Shown here: in pieces, positions 50,035 to 57,917 of the stretch | Position numbering within the stretch: the stretch's first letter is position 1 | Layout of the letters: every line of letters starts with the position of its first letter | Origin: Streptomyces sp. 135 | GTDB taxonomy: Bacteria > Actinomycetota > Actinomycetes > Streptomycetales > Streptomycetaceae | Direction: 5' to 3' | Assembly: GCF_020026305.1 (NCBI RefSeq) | Contig: NZ_CP075691.1 | Coordinates: 5,518,001 to 5,582,000, forward strand | Length of the DNA stretch: 64,000 nt | Made by a program: the position numbers and the translations under genes | Notes under the pieces: generated by a model | The model's input: the letters and a program-made list of their open reading frames with translations, nothing else | Told to the model about the DNA's origin: nothing | Databases searched by the model: none

Positions 50035-51478
50035 CGCGGCAGGAGGGCGGTGCGGCGGCTTCTGAGGCCGCGGGTGTGGTGGAGGTGCCGGGGGCCTCGG
50101 GCCTGCCGGACGCCGGGGGGATCCTCACGGCTCCGCGAAGTGGCGCCGCCGACCCGGTGAAGGCCCTGATGCACCAGCACCGTGCGCTGTGTGAGCGGGC
50201 CGTTGATCCATTGGAGATCGCGGCGGGACTTGAGGCGCATGGCGTGACCGATCGGGCCGCCGTGCGCTATCGGCACCGGGACGTGTTCGCCCTCGCCGAG
50301 GAGATGTACGCGCGCGTGCCGCGCGGCGACGACGACAGCGGTGGGTGGCTGCGGCCCGGCACCGCGGCACGGATCAGGGGCGTGCCCCGCCCGGGAGTTG
50401 ACGTACGCGCCGGATGGGCCCTGTTCGCGCTGCTGCCCGGCGCCGTGTGCGCGGCGGCCGTGGCCGGGCTCGGCGCGACCACCGGGGCGCGCGGCTCGCG
50501 GTCGTGCTCGGCGGAGCGCTCGCCGTGGCCCTGGCGCTGCGGACCGCCCTGCGGAACGGGCCGCTGCGTACCGTCGCCCCCCTGACGCCCGCCATGCGCG
50601 CGTGGGTGTGCTGGCTCCTCACGTACGCACTGCTCGGCGACGCACTGCTGACGGGCGCCGTCTCGGGCGGACCCGACGAGGCGGGCGAGCTCTGGCAACC
50701 CGCCACCGTCACGCTCCTCGGCCTCGCCCTTGCCGTCGCGCCCGCGGCCTGGTGCGCCCGCCTCTTCGCCGTACGGGCAGGTCGGCGACTGCGGGCCAGC
50801 CGGAGGCTCGACGAATTCACCGCCTCGGCAAGGCCCTTGCTGCTCGGCGTCGTCGCGCTGTTCCTCGCCGCGCTCGGGGCCTTGCTCGCGGCGACGGACG
50901 CGGTGCTCGGCGCGGCTCCTGGCGACCCTTCGGCCCTCGCCGGGGCCGGGGCGCTCGGCGCGCTGCTGCTGCTCGCCCGGCTGCTCGGCGTCCACGGTTT
51001 CACGCGCGCGCCCGCCCTGCTGCTCGGTGCCGCGGGTGCCTGCGAAATGGCTTCCCTGGCCCTGGTGTTCGCGGGACGCCTGCCGGGCTGCGACGCGGCG
51101 GCGGCACCCGTGACGGCGGCGGTCGACACCTGGGGCCCGGGCGCCGTCCCCACCGCGGCGTGCGGGACAGCCGCCCTAGCCCTCCTGATCCACGCGACCA
51201 GAACCCTGCCACTGGCCTCGGCCCACGCGGGCGGTGACTTGGGTTATGTCGGCGGGGCCTCGTGCGGGGCCGGAGGTGCCTTGGCCCGGGGCGGCGGTGA
51301 CTCGCTCCACCTCAGTAGCGCCCCACCCCAAGCCGGCGCCCTGCTCCAGCCTGACGGCACCCCGGCCCCCGCGGGCAGCACCCCGCCCCACGCCGGGCGC
51401 ACCCCACCCCCCTCGGAAAGCGCCCCCCACGCCAAGGCCCCGCCGCACCCCCACCCCGGTCCCGGCGACAGGCCATGA
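50031..51478 (+). pseudogene. Polytopic membrane protein of the polysaccharide locus, frame-disrupted
   Basis: From ATG 50031 a soluble N-terminal region (LMHQHRALCERAVDPLEIAA, VRYRHRDVFALAEEMYARVP) leads into the first helix (WALFALLPGAVCAAAVAGLG). The frame then ends at about 50585. The other frame continues with RLAVVLGGALAVALALRTAL and eight or so further helices to 51478. One missing base near 50485-50492 restores a 482-residue protein. I do not recognise the family. Its position suits an export component, comparable in place to PelG or PelD, but sequence similarity is not evident. The tail is Pro/Gly-rich. A sequencing error is likely. Confidence 0.75.
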
Positions 51479-51575
51479 TCCGATCGCCACAGGCCCGCCA
51501 GACCACTCTCCCGCGGGGCCGACACCGCGGGCCAGATCCCGTGACCCACGGCGATATCTCGAAGGAGAACACCAG

Positions 51576-51632
51576 ATGACCACCCGCAGCCGTCTCCGCC
51601 CCCGAGCGGCCACTCCAGGAGGCGCCCGATGA
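51576..51632 (+). CDS. Possible 18-codon leader peptide coupled to the epimerase
   Basis: ATG 51576 has a strong AAGGAG 8 bases upstream and encodes MTTRSRLRPRAATPGGAR. Its TGA overlaps the ATG of the epimerase (ATGA). The peptide is Arg-rich, with CGC/CGA/CGT codons. It may be an upstream frame that delivers ribosomes to the epimerase. It could also be chance. Confidence 0.35.
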   Translation: MTTRSRLRPRAATPGGAR

Positions 51633-52582
51633 GGGTGCTGCTGATCGGAGCCAATGGATACCTCGGCCGGTTCGTAGCAGACCGGCTGCTCGCCGACCCC
51701 GCGGTGCAGCTCACCGCGCTCGGCCGCGGCGACGACTCGGACGTACGGTTCGACCTCGCCAGCGGCAGTCCCGGCGCGCTCACCCGCTTCCTGAACGCCG
51801 TGCACCCGGGCGTCGTCATCAACTGCGCCGGTGCCACCCGGGGCGGCGCCCGCGAGCTGACCCGGCACAACACCGTCGCCGTCGCCACCGTCTGCGAGGC
51901 CCTGCGCCGCAGCGGGTGCGGGGCGCGGCTCGTCCAGCTCGGCTGCGGCGCCGAGTACGGGCCGAGCCAGCCCGGCTCCTCCACCGCGGAGGACGCCGTG
52001 CCGCGCCCCGGCGGCCCCTACGGCGTCAGCAAACTGGCCGCCACGGAACTGGTGCTCGGCTCCGGGCTCGACGCCGTCGTCCTGCGGGTGTTCTCGCCCG
52101 CCGGGCCCGGCACCCCCGCCGGCTCACCGCTCGGCCGCCTCGCGGAGGCCATGCGGCGCGCGATGCAGGCGGGGGACGGTGAGCTCAAACTCGGCGGACT
52201 CGGCGTGCAGCGGGACTTCATCGACGTACGCGACGTCGCGCGGGCCGTCCACGCCGCCTCGCTCTCCGCCGCCCAGGGCGTCGTCAACATCGGCTCGGGC
52301 CGTGCCGTACGCCTGCGGGACGCGGCCGCCGTGCTCGCCCGCGTCGCCGGGTACGGCGGCGCCCTGCACGAACTCGACCAGGTGCCCATGCGGGCGGCCC
52401 TCGGCCATCCCCGCGCCGATTCGGAACACGGCATGCCGGCCGCGTACCCCTACCCCGACGGCTGCGGCAGCTGGCAGCAGGCCGATGTGCGCACCGCACG
52501 CGACCGGCTCGGCTGGCGGCCCCGCATCAACCTCGAGGAGTCGCTCGCCGACATCTGGATGGAGGCCGCATGCCGCATCTGA
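51629..52582 (+). CDS. NAD-dependent epimerase/dehydratase
   Basis: The 317-residue extended short-chain dehydrogenase has the Rossmann motif LIGANGYLGRF at the N-terminus and the catalytic YxxxK in GPYGVSKLAA. It resembles UDP-sugar 4-epimerases, such as those supplying UDP-GalNAc for Pel-like polymers. The exact sugar cannot be read from sequence. AGGAGG lies 7 bases before ATG 51629. The end overlaps the Spherulin-4 gene by 13 bases, so the pair is coupled. Confidence 0.88.
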   Translation: MRVLLIGANGYLGRFVADRLLADPAVQLTALGRGDDSDVRFDLASGSPGALTRFLNAVHPGVVINCAGATRGGARELTRHNTVAVATVCEALRRSGCGARLVQLGCGAEYGPSQPGSSTAEDAVPRPGGPYGVSKLAATELVLGSGLDAVVLRVFSPAGPGTPAGSPLGRLAEAMRRAMQAGDGELKLGGLGVQRDFIDVRDVARAVHAASLSAAQGVVNIGSGRAVRLRDAAAVLARVAGYGGALHELDQVPMRAALGHPRADSEHGMPAAYPYPDGCGSWQQADVRTARDRLGWRPRINLEESLADIWMEAACRI

Positions 52583-53319
52583 CCAGGTCCACACGGGGCG
52601 CCGCCAGCACGGACGTACGCATCGGCTTCGGTATCCCGGGCTTCGCCCACCCCCTCGTCGCCCCCGTCGAATGGGCCGAACTGACCCGACCCGGCACCCC
52701 TTTGAAGTGGGTTGTCCTGAATGTCGCGAACGGTCCGGGCGAGCGGCCCGACCCGCACTGCCTGGAGGCGGCGGGCCGCCTGCGGAACGCGGGCATCCGC
52801 GTCCTCGGCCACCTCGACACGATGTACGGCGCCCGGCCCTTCGGAGAGCTGATCTCCGACGCGCACCGCTACCTCGACTGGTACCTCGTCGACGGTTTCT
52901 CCCTGGACCGCTGCCCGGCCGGGCGGACGGCGCTCCCGGAGGTGCGCAGGACCGTCACCACCCTGCGCGCCCTCGTCGACGACGCGCACATCGTGCTCGG
53001 CCACGGGACGCACCCGCATCCCGGATACGCGGAAACGGGCGACCAGTTGGTGACCTTCGCGGGCCCGTGGAGCGATTACCGCTGGTCGCAGGTGGCCGAG
53101 TGGACCGCCGACCACCCGCCCGAGCGCTTCTGCCACTTCGTGCACGGCATGCCGCGCGGACATCTGGACGAGGCGCTGCGCATCGCCCGCTGGCAGGGAG
53201 CCTCGACGATCTACTTCACCGACCACGTCGACGGGGGCGGCGCTGGCGGCCCCTGGGAGGCCATGCCCGGCTACTGGGACGACATCGTCTCGCGGGTCGG
53301 AACAGGTGTCTCGGAATGA
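52570..53319 (+). CDS. Spherulin-4 family protein (GH135-like glycosidase)
   Basis: The 249-residue protein has the Spherulin4 (PF12138) pattern: FGIPGFAHPLVAPVEWAEL, VLNVANGPGERPD, VLGHLDTMYGARPFGEL, YLDWYLVDGFSLDRCPA and IYFTDHVDGGG. Fungal Sph3 of GH135 cleaves galactosaminogalactan, a GalNAc-containing polymer. The TIM-barrel acidic residues (VDGFSLD, GHLDTMYG) are present. There is no signal peptide, so it would act inside or be exported by another route. It is the last gene of the putative polysaccharide operon. Confidence 0.82.
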   Translation: MPHLTRSTRGAASTDVRIGFGIPGFAHPLVAPVEWAELTRPGTPLKWVVLNVANGPGERPDPHCLEAAGRLRNAGIRVLGHLDTMYGARPFGELISDAHRYLDWYLVDGFSLDRCPAGRTALPEVRRTVTTLRALVDDAHIVLGHGTHPHPGYAETGDQLVTFAGPWSDYRWSQVAEWTADHPPERFCHFVHGMPRGHLDEALRIARWQGASTIYFTDHVDGGGAGGPWEAMPGYWDDIVSRVGTGVSE

Positions 53320-53382
53320 AGAAGGGCGTGGCAGTGTTACGCGGAGAACAACCGTACGTAGGAACCGACCAACGGAGTCCCC

Positions 53383-54561
53383 GTGTCGCTGCCACCCCTG
53401 GTCGAGCCCGCATCTGAGCTCACCGTCGACGAGGTCCGCCGGTACTCCCGCCACCTGATCATCCCGGATGTCGGGATGGACGGGCAGAAGCGGCTGAAGA
53501 ACGCCAAGGTGCTCTGTGTGGGCGCCGGAGGCCTCGGGTCCCCGGCGCTGATGTACCTCGCCGCGGCCGGTGTCGGCACGCTCGGCATCGTCGAGTTCGA
53601 CGAGGTCGACGAGTCCAACCTCCAGCGGCAGATCATCCACAGCCAGGCGGACATCGGCCGCTCCAAGGCGGAGTCCGCGAAGGACTCGGTCCTCGGCATC
53701 AACCCGTACGTGAACGTGATCCTCCACGAAGAGCGGCTCGAGGCCGACAACGTGATGGACATCTTCAGCCAGTACGACCTGATCGTCGACGGCACGGACA
53801 ACTTCGCGACGCGCTACCTGGTCAACGACGCGTGCGTGCTCCTGAACAAGCCGTACGTCTGGGGTTCGATCTACCGCTTCGACGGCCAGGCCTCCGTCTT
53901 CTGGTCCGAGCACGGCCCCTGCTACCGCTGCCTCTACCCGGAGCCCCCGCCGCCCGGCATGGTCCCCTCCTGCGCCGAGGGCGGCGTCCTCGGCGTGCTG
54001 TGCGCGTCCATCGGCTCCATCCAGGTCACCGAGGCGATCAAGGTCCTCACGGGCACGGGCGAGCCGCTGGTCGGCCGCCTGATGATCTACGACGCCCTGG
54101 AGATGCAGTACCGCCAGGTCAAGGTCCGCAAGGACCCCGACTGCGCGGTCTGCGGCGAGAACCCCACCGTCACCGAGCTCATCGACTACGAGGCCTTCTG
54201 CGGCGTCGTGTCCGAGGAGGCCCAGGAGGCGGCGGCCGGTTCGACGATCACTCCCAAGCAGCTCAAGGAGTGGATTGACGACGGCGAGAACATCGAGATC
54301 ATCGACGTCCGCGAGATCAACGAGTACGAGATCGTCTCGATCCCCGGCGCCAAGCTGATCCCGAAGAACGAGTTCCTCATGGGCACCGCCCTGGAGAGCC
54401 TCCCGCAGGACAAGAAGATCGTCTTGCACTGCAAGACGGGTGTCCGCAGTGCGGAAGTCCTCGCCGTCCTGAAGTCCGCGGGCTTCTCCGACGCGGTCCA
54501 CGTCGGCGGCGGCGTGATCGGCTGGGTCCACCAGATCGAGCCCGAGAAGCCGGTCTACTAG
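53383..54561 (+). CDS. moeZ: Adenylyltransferase/sulfurtransferase MoeZ
   Basis: The 392-residue protein fuses an E1-like MoeB domain to a rhodanese domain. The MoeB part has GAGGLGSPALMYLAAAGVG, NLQRQIIHSQ, and zinc ligands C180/C183 and C254/C257. The rhodanese domain (about 285-390) has its sulfur-carrying Cys350 in LHCKTGVRS. MoeZ activates and thiolates MoaD, CysO and ThiS-like carriers for molybdopterin, cysteine and thio-natural products. GTG 53383 has GGAG upstream. The position corresponds to Rv3206c. Confidence 0.95.
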   Translation: MSLPPLVEPASELTVDEVRRYSRHLIIPDVGMDGQKRLKNAKVLCVGAGGLGSPALMYLAAAGVGTLGIVEFDEVDESNLQRQIIHSQADIGRSKAESAKDSVLGINPYVNVILHEERLEADNVMDIFSQYDLIVDGTDNFATRYLVNDACVLLNKPYVWGSIYRFDGQASVFWSEHGPCYRCLYPEPPPPGMVPSCAEGGVLGVLCASIGSIQVTEAIKVLTGTGEPLVGRLMIYDALEMQYRQVKVRKDPDCAVCGENPTVTELIDYEAFCGVVSEEAQEAAAGSTITPKQLKEWIDDGENIEIIDVREINEYEIVSIPGAKLIPKNEFLMGTALESLPQDKKIVLHCKTGVRSAEVLAVLKSAGFSDAVHVGGGVIGWVHQIEPEKPVY

Positions 54562-54574
54562 GCGTAGCGCCTGA

Positions 54575-54609
54575 GCAGTGGCCCCGCAGCGATGCTGCGG
54601 GGCCACTGC
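54575..54609. terminator. Terminator between moeZ and the convergent peptidase gene
   Basis: A perfect 16-bp stem (arm GCAGTGGCCCCGCAGC) and a 3-base loop lie between two convergent genes and probably work in both directions. Confidence 0.85.
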
Positions 54610-54630
54610 CATGTGCGGGTCAGGCGCTGG

Positions 54631-56169
54631 TCAGGACTCGCAGACCTTGCCGTCCTTTGGCACCTCGCCCTTCAGCAGGTAACCGTCGACCGTGTCGTCC
54701 ACGCAGTCGCTGCCGTTGCCGTACGCGCCGTGGCCCTCGCCCTTCCAGGTCAGGTGGACACCGACGCCCTTGCCGAGCTCGTCGGCCATCTTGCGGGCGC
54801 CCTCGTAGGGCGTGGCGGGGTCGCCGGTGTTGCCGATGACCAGGATCGGGGCGGCGCCCGGCGCGCTGACCTCGGGGGAGTCGTGCTGTCCGGCCACCGG
54901 CCAGTCGTAGCACCAGCCCGCCGTGTCCCAGCCCAGGAAGCCCCCGAAGACCGGTGATATCTCCCGGAACCGGTCCAGGCGCTTCTTGGCCTCCTCCGGA
55001 GTGGAGCGCGCCTTGGTGTCCAGGCAGGAGATAGCCCGCTGCGAGTGGCTCTGCGTGCTGTAACGCCCGGAGGGGTCGCGTTCGTTGTAGGCGTCGGCGA
55101 GCCGGAGCAGTGCCGTGCCGTCGCCCTTCTCGGCGTCAGCGAGGGCGCTGGTCAGCATGGGCCAGGTCTCCTTGCTGTACAGGGTGACCAGGACCCCCGT
55201 ACTCGCCAGGGACTCCGTCAGCTTCCGGTCGCCCGAGGTGCGCATCGGCTCGGCGTCCAGGCGCTCGAACAGCTTCGCGATCTTCTTGGTGCCCGCCTTC
55301 GGGTCCTGGCCGCGGGACTTGAAGTAGTTGTCGAGGGCGCGTTGGAAGCCCCGCGCCTGGTTCTCCGCGTGGCCGACCGAGTCCGCACTGGGGTCGACGA
55401 CCGCGTCCATGGCGAGGCGGCCGACGCGCTTGGGGAACAGGTGGGCGTACGTACCGCCGAGTTCGGTGCCGTACGAGATGCCCATGTAGTGCAGCTTGTC
55501 GTCGCCGAGGACCTGGCGCATCAGGTCCATGTCGCGGGCGGCGTCGGCGGTCGAGATATGACCGATGAGCTTCTTCGCGCCGCGTGCACAGCCGGCGCCG
55601 AAGTCCGCCGCGTCCTTGAAGTACGCCTTCTCCTCGGCCGGGGTGTCCGGCGTGAGGTCGACCTTCTCCTCGGCGGCCTGGGTGGCCTTGTCGTCGCGGC
55701 AGCGCACGCCCTCGCTGGCACCGACCCCCCGCGGGTCGAAGCTGACCAGGTCGTACCGCTCACGCAGCGAGTCGTACATGTCGGCGAAGGAGGGCAGGCT
55801 CGAGACGCCGGAGCCGCCGGGTCCGCCGAAGTTGAAGACGAGGGAGCCGATGCGGTCGCCCTTGCCGGTGGTCCTGGCGCGGATCAGGGCGAGGTCGATG
55901 GTCTCGCCGCCCGGCTTCGCGTAGTCCAACGGGACCTTGAGGGTGGCGCACTGCCATTCGGAGCCCGGCGCGGTGCCGCCCTCGGGGGCGTCGCAGCGGT
56001 CCCAGTCCAGCTTCTGGGAGGCGAGGCCCTGGCCGCCGCCCTTCTCGTCCCCCTTGCCGTCCTTCCCGCCACTCTTGCCGTCGTCGGACGAACCGCCACA
56101 GCCGACGGCCAGGCCGGCCACCAGAACCCCTGCGGCGGCCAGTGCCGCGGATCGTACGTAACGCTGCAT
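54631..56169 (-). CDS. Secreted tripeptidyl-aminopeptidase-like lipoprotein (SlpD/SlpE type)
   Basis: The 512-residue protein has a lipobox (GLAVGC, Cys near residue 24) and a Gly/Lys-rich linker. The peptidase S33 fold follows: FNFGGPGGSGVSSLPSF, YDLVSFDPRGVGAS, the nucleophile elbow GISYGTE, GNTGDPATPYEGA with the acid, and GEGHGAYG with the His. A C-terminal TAP-like lid carries paired Cys. Streptomyces SlpD/SlpE of this family are mycelium-bound proteases that remove N-terminal tripeptides. A second copy lies just upstream on the same strand (56252-57808). Confidence 0.9.
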   Translation of the reverse strand: MQRYVRSAALAAAGVLVAGLAVGCGGSSDDGKSGGKDGKGDEKGGGQGLASQKLDWDRCDAPEGGTAPGSEWQCATLKVPLDYAKPGGETIDLALIRARTTGKGDRIGSLVFNFGGPGGSGVSSLPSFADMYDSLRERYDLVSFDPRGVGASEGVRCRDDKATQAAEEKVDLTPDTPAEEKAYFKDAADFGAGCARGAKKLIGHISTADAARDMDLMRQVLGDDKLHYMGISYGTELGGTYAHLFPKRVGRLAMDAVVDPSADSVGHAENQARGFQRALDNYFKSRGQDPKAGTKKIAKLFERLDAEPMRTSGDRKLTESLASTGVLVTLYSKETWPMLTSALADAEKGDGTALLRLADAYNERDPSGRYSTQSHSQRAISCLDTKARSTPEEAKKRLDRFREISPVFGGFLGWDTAGWCYDWPVAGQHDSPEVSAPGAAPILVIGNTGDPATPYEGARKMADELGKGVGVHLTWKGEGHGAYGNGSDCVDDTVDGYLLKGEVPKDGKVCES

Positions 56170-56251
56170 GAAGGCGCTTCCCCCCTTGGAAGACAGTCCA
56201 GCCCATAGTAGGCGGGGCCACTGACAGTGACGTGGACGGGCTGTGGCGGGG

Positions 56252-57808
56252 TCAGGAGCAGACCGTGCCCGACTTCGGGACCTTGCCGTCGAGGAGGTAG
56301 CCGTCCACCGCGTCGCGCACGCAGGTGTTCTTGCTGTCGTAGGCTCCGTGCCCCTGGCCCTTGTACGTCAGCTCGACGCCGACGCCCTCGCCGAGCGCCC
56401 GCGCCATCTTGCGCGCCCCCTCGTACGGAGTGGCCGGGTCACCGGTGTTGCCGATGACGACGATGGGCGGCGCGCCCTCGGCGCTGACGTCCGGGTGGTC
56501 GGCCTGACCCTCGACCGCCCAGTCGGTGCAGCCGAGCATGCCCCACGCCAGGTACTCGCCGAACAGCGGCGAGGCCTTGCGGAAGGCGGGCAGCCTCTCC
56601 TCGACGTGCTGCCGGGAGTAACGCGCTCTGTCGTCGGCGCAGTTGATGGCGACGTTGGCGGCCTGGATGTTGCTGTACTCGCCGTCCTCGTTGCGCCCGT
56701 TCATCGAGTCGGAGAGCAGCATGAGGATCTTGCCGTCACCGTCGTAGGCCTCTTCGAGGCCCTGGGTGAGGTACGGCCAGAAGTCCTTGGAGTAGAGGGA
56801 CTGCGCGATGCCGTTGGTGGCCGCGGTCTGGGTCAGCCGGCGCGGCGGGATGCCGGAGATCGGCTTGGCGTCCAGGTCCTTGAGAAGCTTCGCGATCCTG
56901 TCCTTGACGTCCTGCTCGGTGTCGCCGACGGGGCAGTCCGCGACCTGGGAGGTGCAGTCCTTGGCGAAGTTGTCGAGCGCGAGCTGGAAGCCCTCGGCCT
57001 GGCCGAGCGAGCCCTGCTCGGCGGTCTGGGTGGGGTCGACGACGGCGTCGAAGACGGCTCGGCCCACTCGCTCGGGGAACAAGTGTGCGTAGACGCCGCC
57101 GAGTTCGGTGCCGTACGAGATGCCGAAGTAGTGCAGCTTGTCGTCGCCGAGGACCTGGCGCATCAGGTCCATGTCGCGGGCCGCGTCGGTGGTGCGGACG
57201 TGCGGGAGCGTCCTGCCGGAGTTCTTCTCGCAGGCGTCGTTGAACGCCTTGACGTTGTCGAGCAGCTTCTTCGTCTCGGCGTCGTCGTCGGGCGTCGAGT
57301 CCTCCTGGAAGTACGCGTCCAGCTGCTCGGCGTCCTCGCACTCGATGCCGGCGCTACGGCCGACCCCGCGCGGGTCGAAGCTCACCAGGTCGTAGCGGGT
57401 GCGCAGCTTGGCGTACTCCGGGCCGAAGGCGGGCAGCGTGGTGACGCCGGAGCCGCCGGGTCCGCCGAAGTTGAAGACGAGGGACCCGATGCGTTCCCCC
57501 TTGTCGCCGCTCGCGGCCGCCCTGATCAACGCGATGTCGATCGTGTCGCCCTTCGGCTTCGCCCAGTCGAGTGGCGCCTTCATGGTGGCGCACTGCCATC
57601 CGGCGCCGCCGGGCAGCGGTGAGGGGGCCTCGCCGCCGCCCTGGGAGTCGGCGGGCGCGGGGCAGTCCTTCCAGCTCAGCTTCTGACCCGGCAGGCCGTC
57701 GTCCTTGGAGTCCTTGGAGTCGCTGCCGCCGCACGCCGTGAGCGTGGCGGACAGGAGCAGGGTGGCGGCGGCCAGGGCGGCGGCGCGTGGCTGGGACTGT
57801 GAGGGCAT
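56252..57808 (-). CDS. Secreted tripeptidyl-aminopeptidase-like lipoprotein, paralog
   Basis: The 518-residue paralog of the next gene shares the same motifs: FNFGGPGGSGVTTLPAF, YDLVSFDPRGVGRS, GISYGTELGG, GNTGDPATPYEGA and GQGHGAYD. The lipobox is ATLTAC-GG (Cys near residue 26). Blocks of near-identical DNA in the two genes (for example around DAARDMDLMRQVLGDDKLHY) show a tandem duplication. The 82 bases between them may carry a promoter or be simply transcribed through. Both act at the cell surface in protein processing or nutrition. Confidence 0.9.
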   Translation of the reverse strand: MPSQSQPRAAALAAATLLLSATLTACGGSDSKDSKDDGLPGQKLSWKDCPAPADSQGGGEAPSPLPGGAGWQCATMKAPLDWAKPKGDTIDIALIRAAASGDKGERIGSLVFNFGGPGGSGVTTLPAFGPEYAKLRTRYDLVSFDPRGVGRSAGIECEDAEQLDAYFQEDSTPDDDAETKKLLDNVKAFNDACEKNSGRTLPHVRTTDAARDMDLMRQVLGDDKLHYFGISYGTELGGVYAHLFPERVGRAVFDAVVDPTQTAEQGSLGQAEGFQLALDNFAKDCTSQVADCPVGDTEQDVKDRIAKLLKDLDAKPISGIPPRRLTQTAATNGIAQSLYSKDFWPYLTQGLEEAYDGDGKILMLLSDSMNGRNEDGEYSNIQAANVAINCADDRARYSRQHVEERLPAFRKASPLFGEYLAWGMLGCTDWAVEGQADHPDVSAEGAPPIVVIGNTGDPATPYEGARKMARALGEGVGVELTYKGQGHGAYDSKNTCVRDAVDGYLLDGKVPKSGTVCS

Positions 57809-57917
57809 GTGCCCATCCTGCGGCGGGTCCTGACGGGACGCTCGGGGCGCGGGCCGTGCGGGTGAGGTTTGGGGGCGGCCCCAGCCCTCCGCGACCCCAA
57901 AGGACCCCGGCGGAGCG

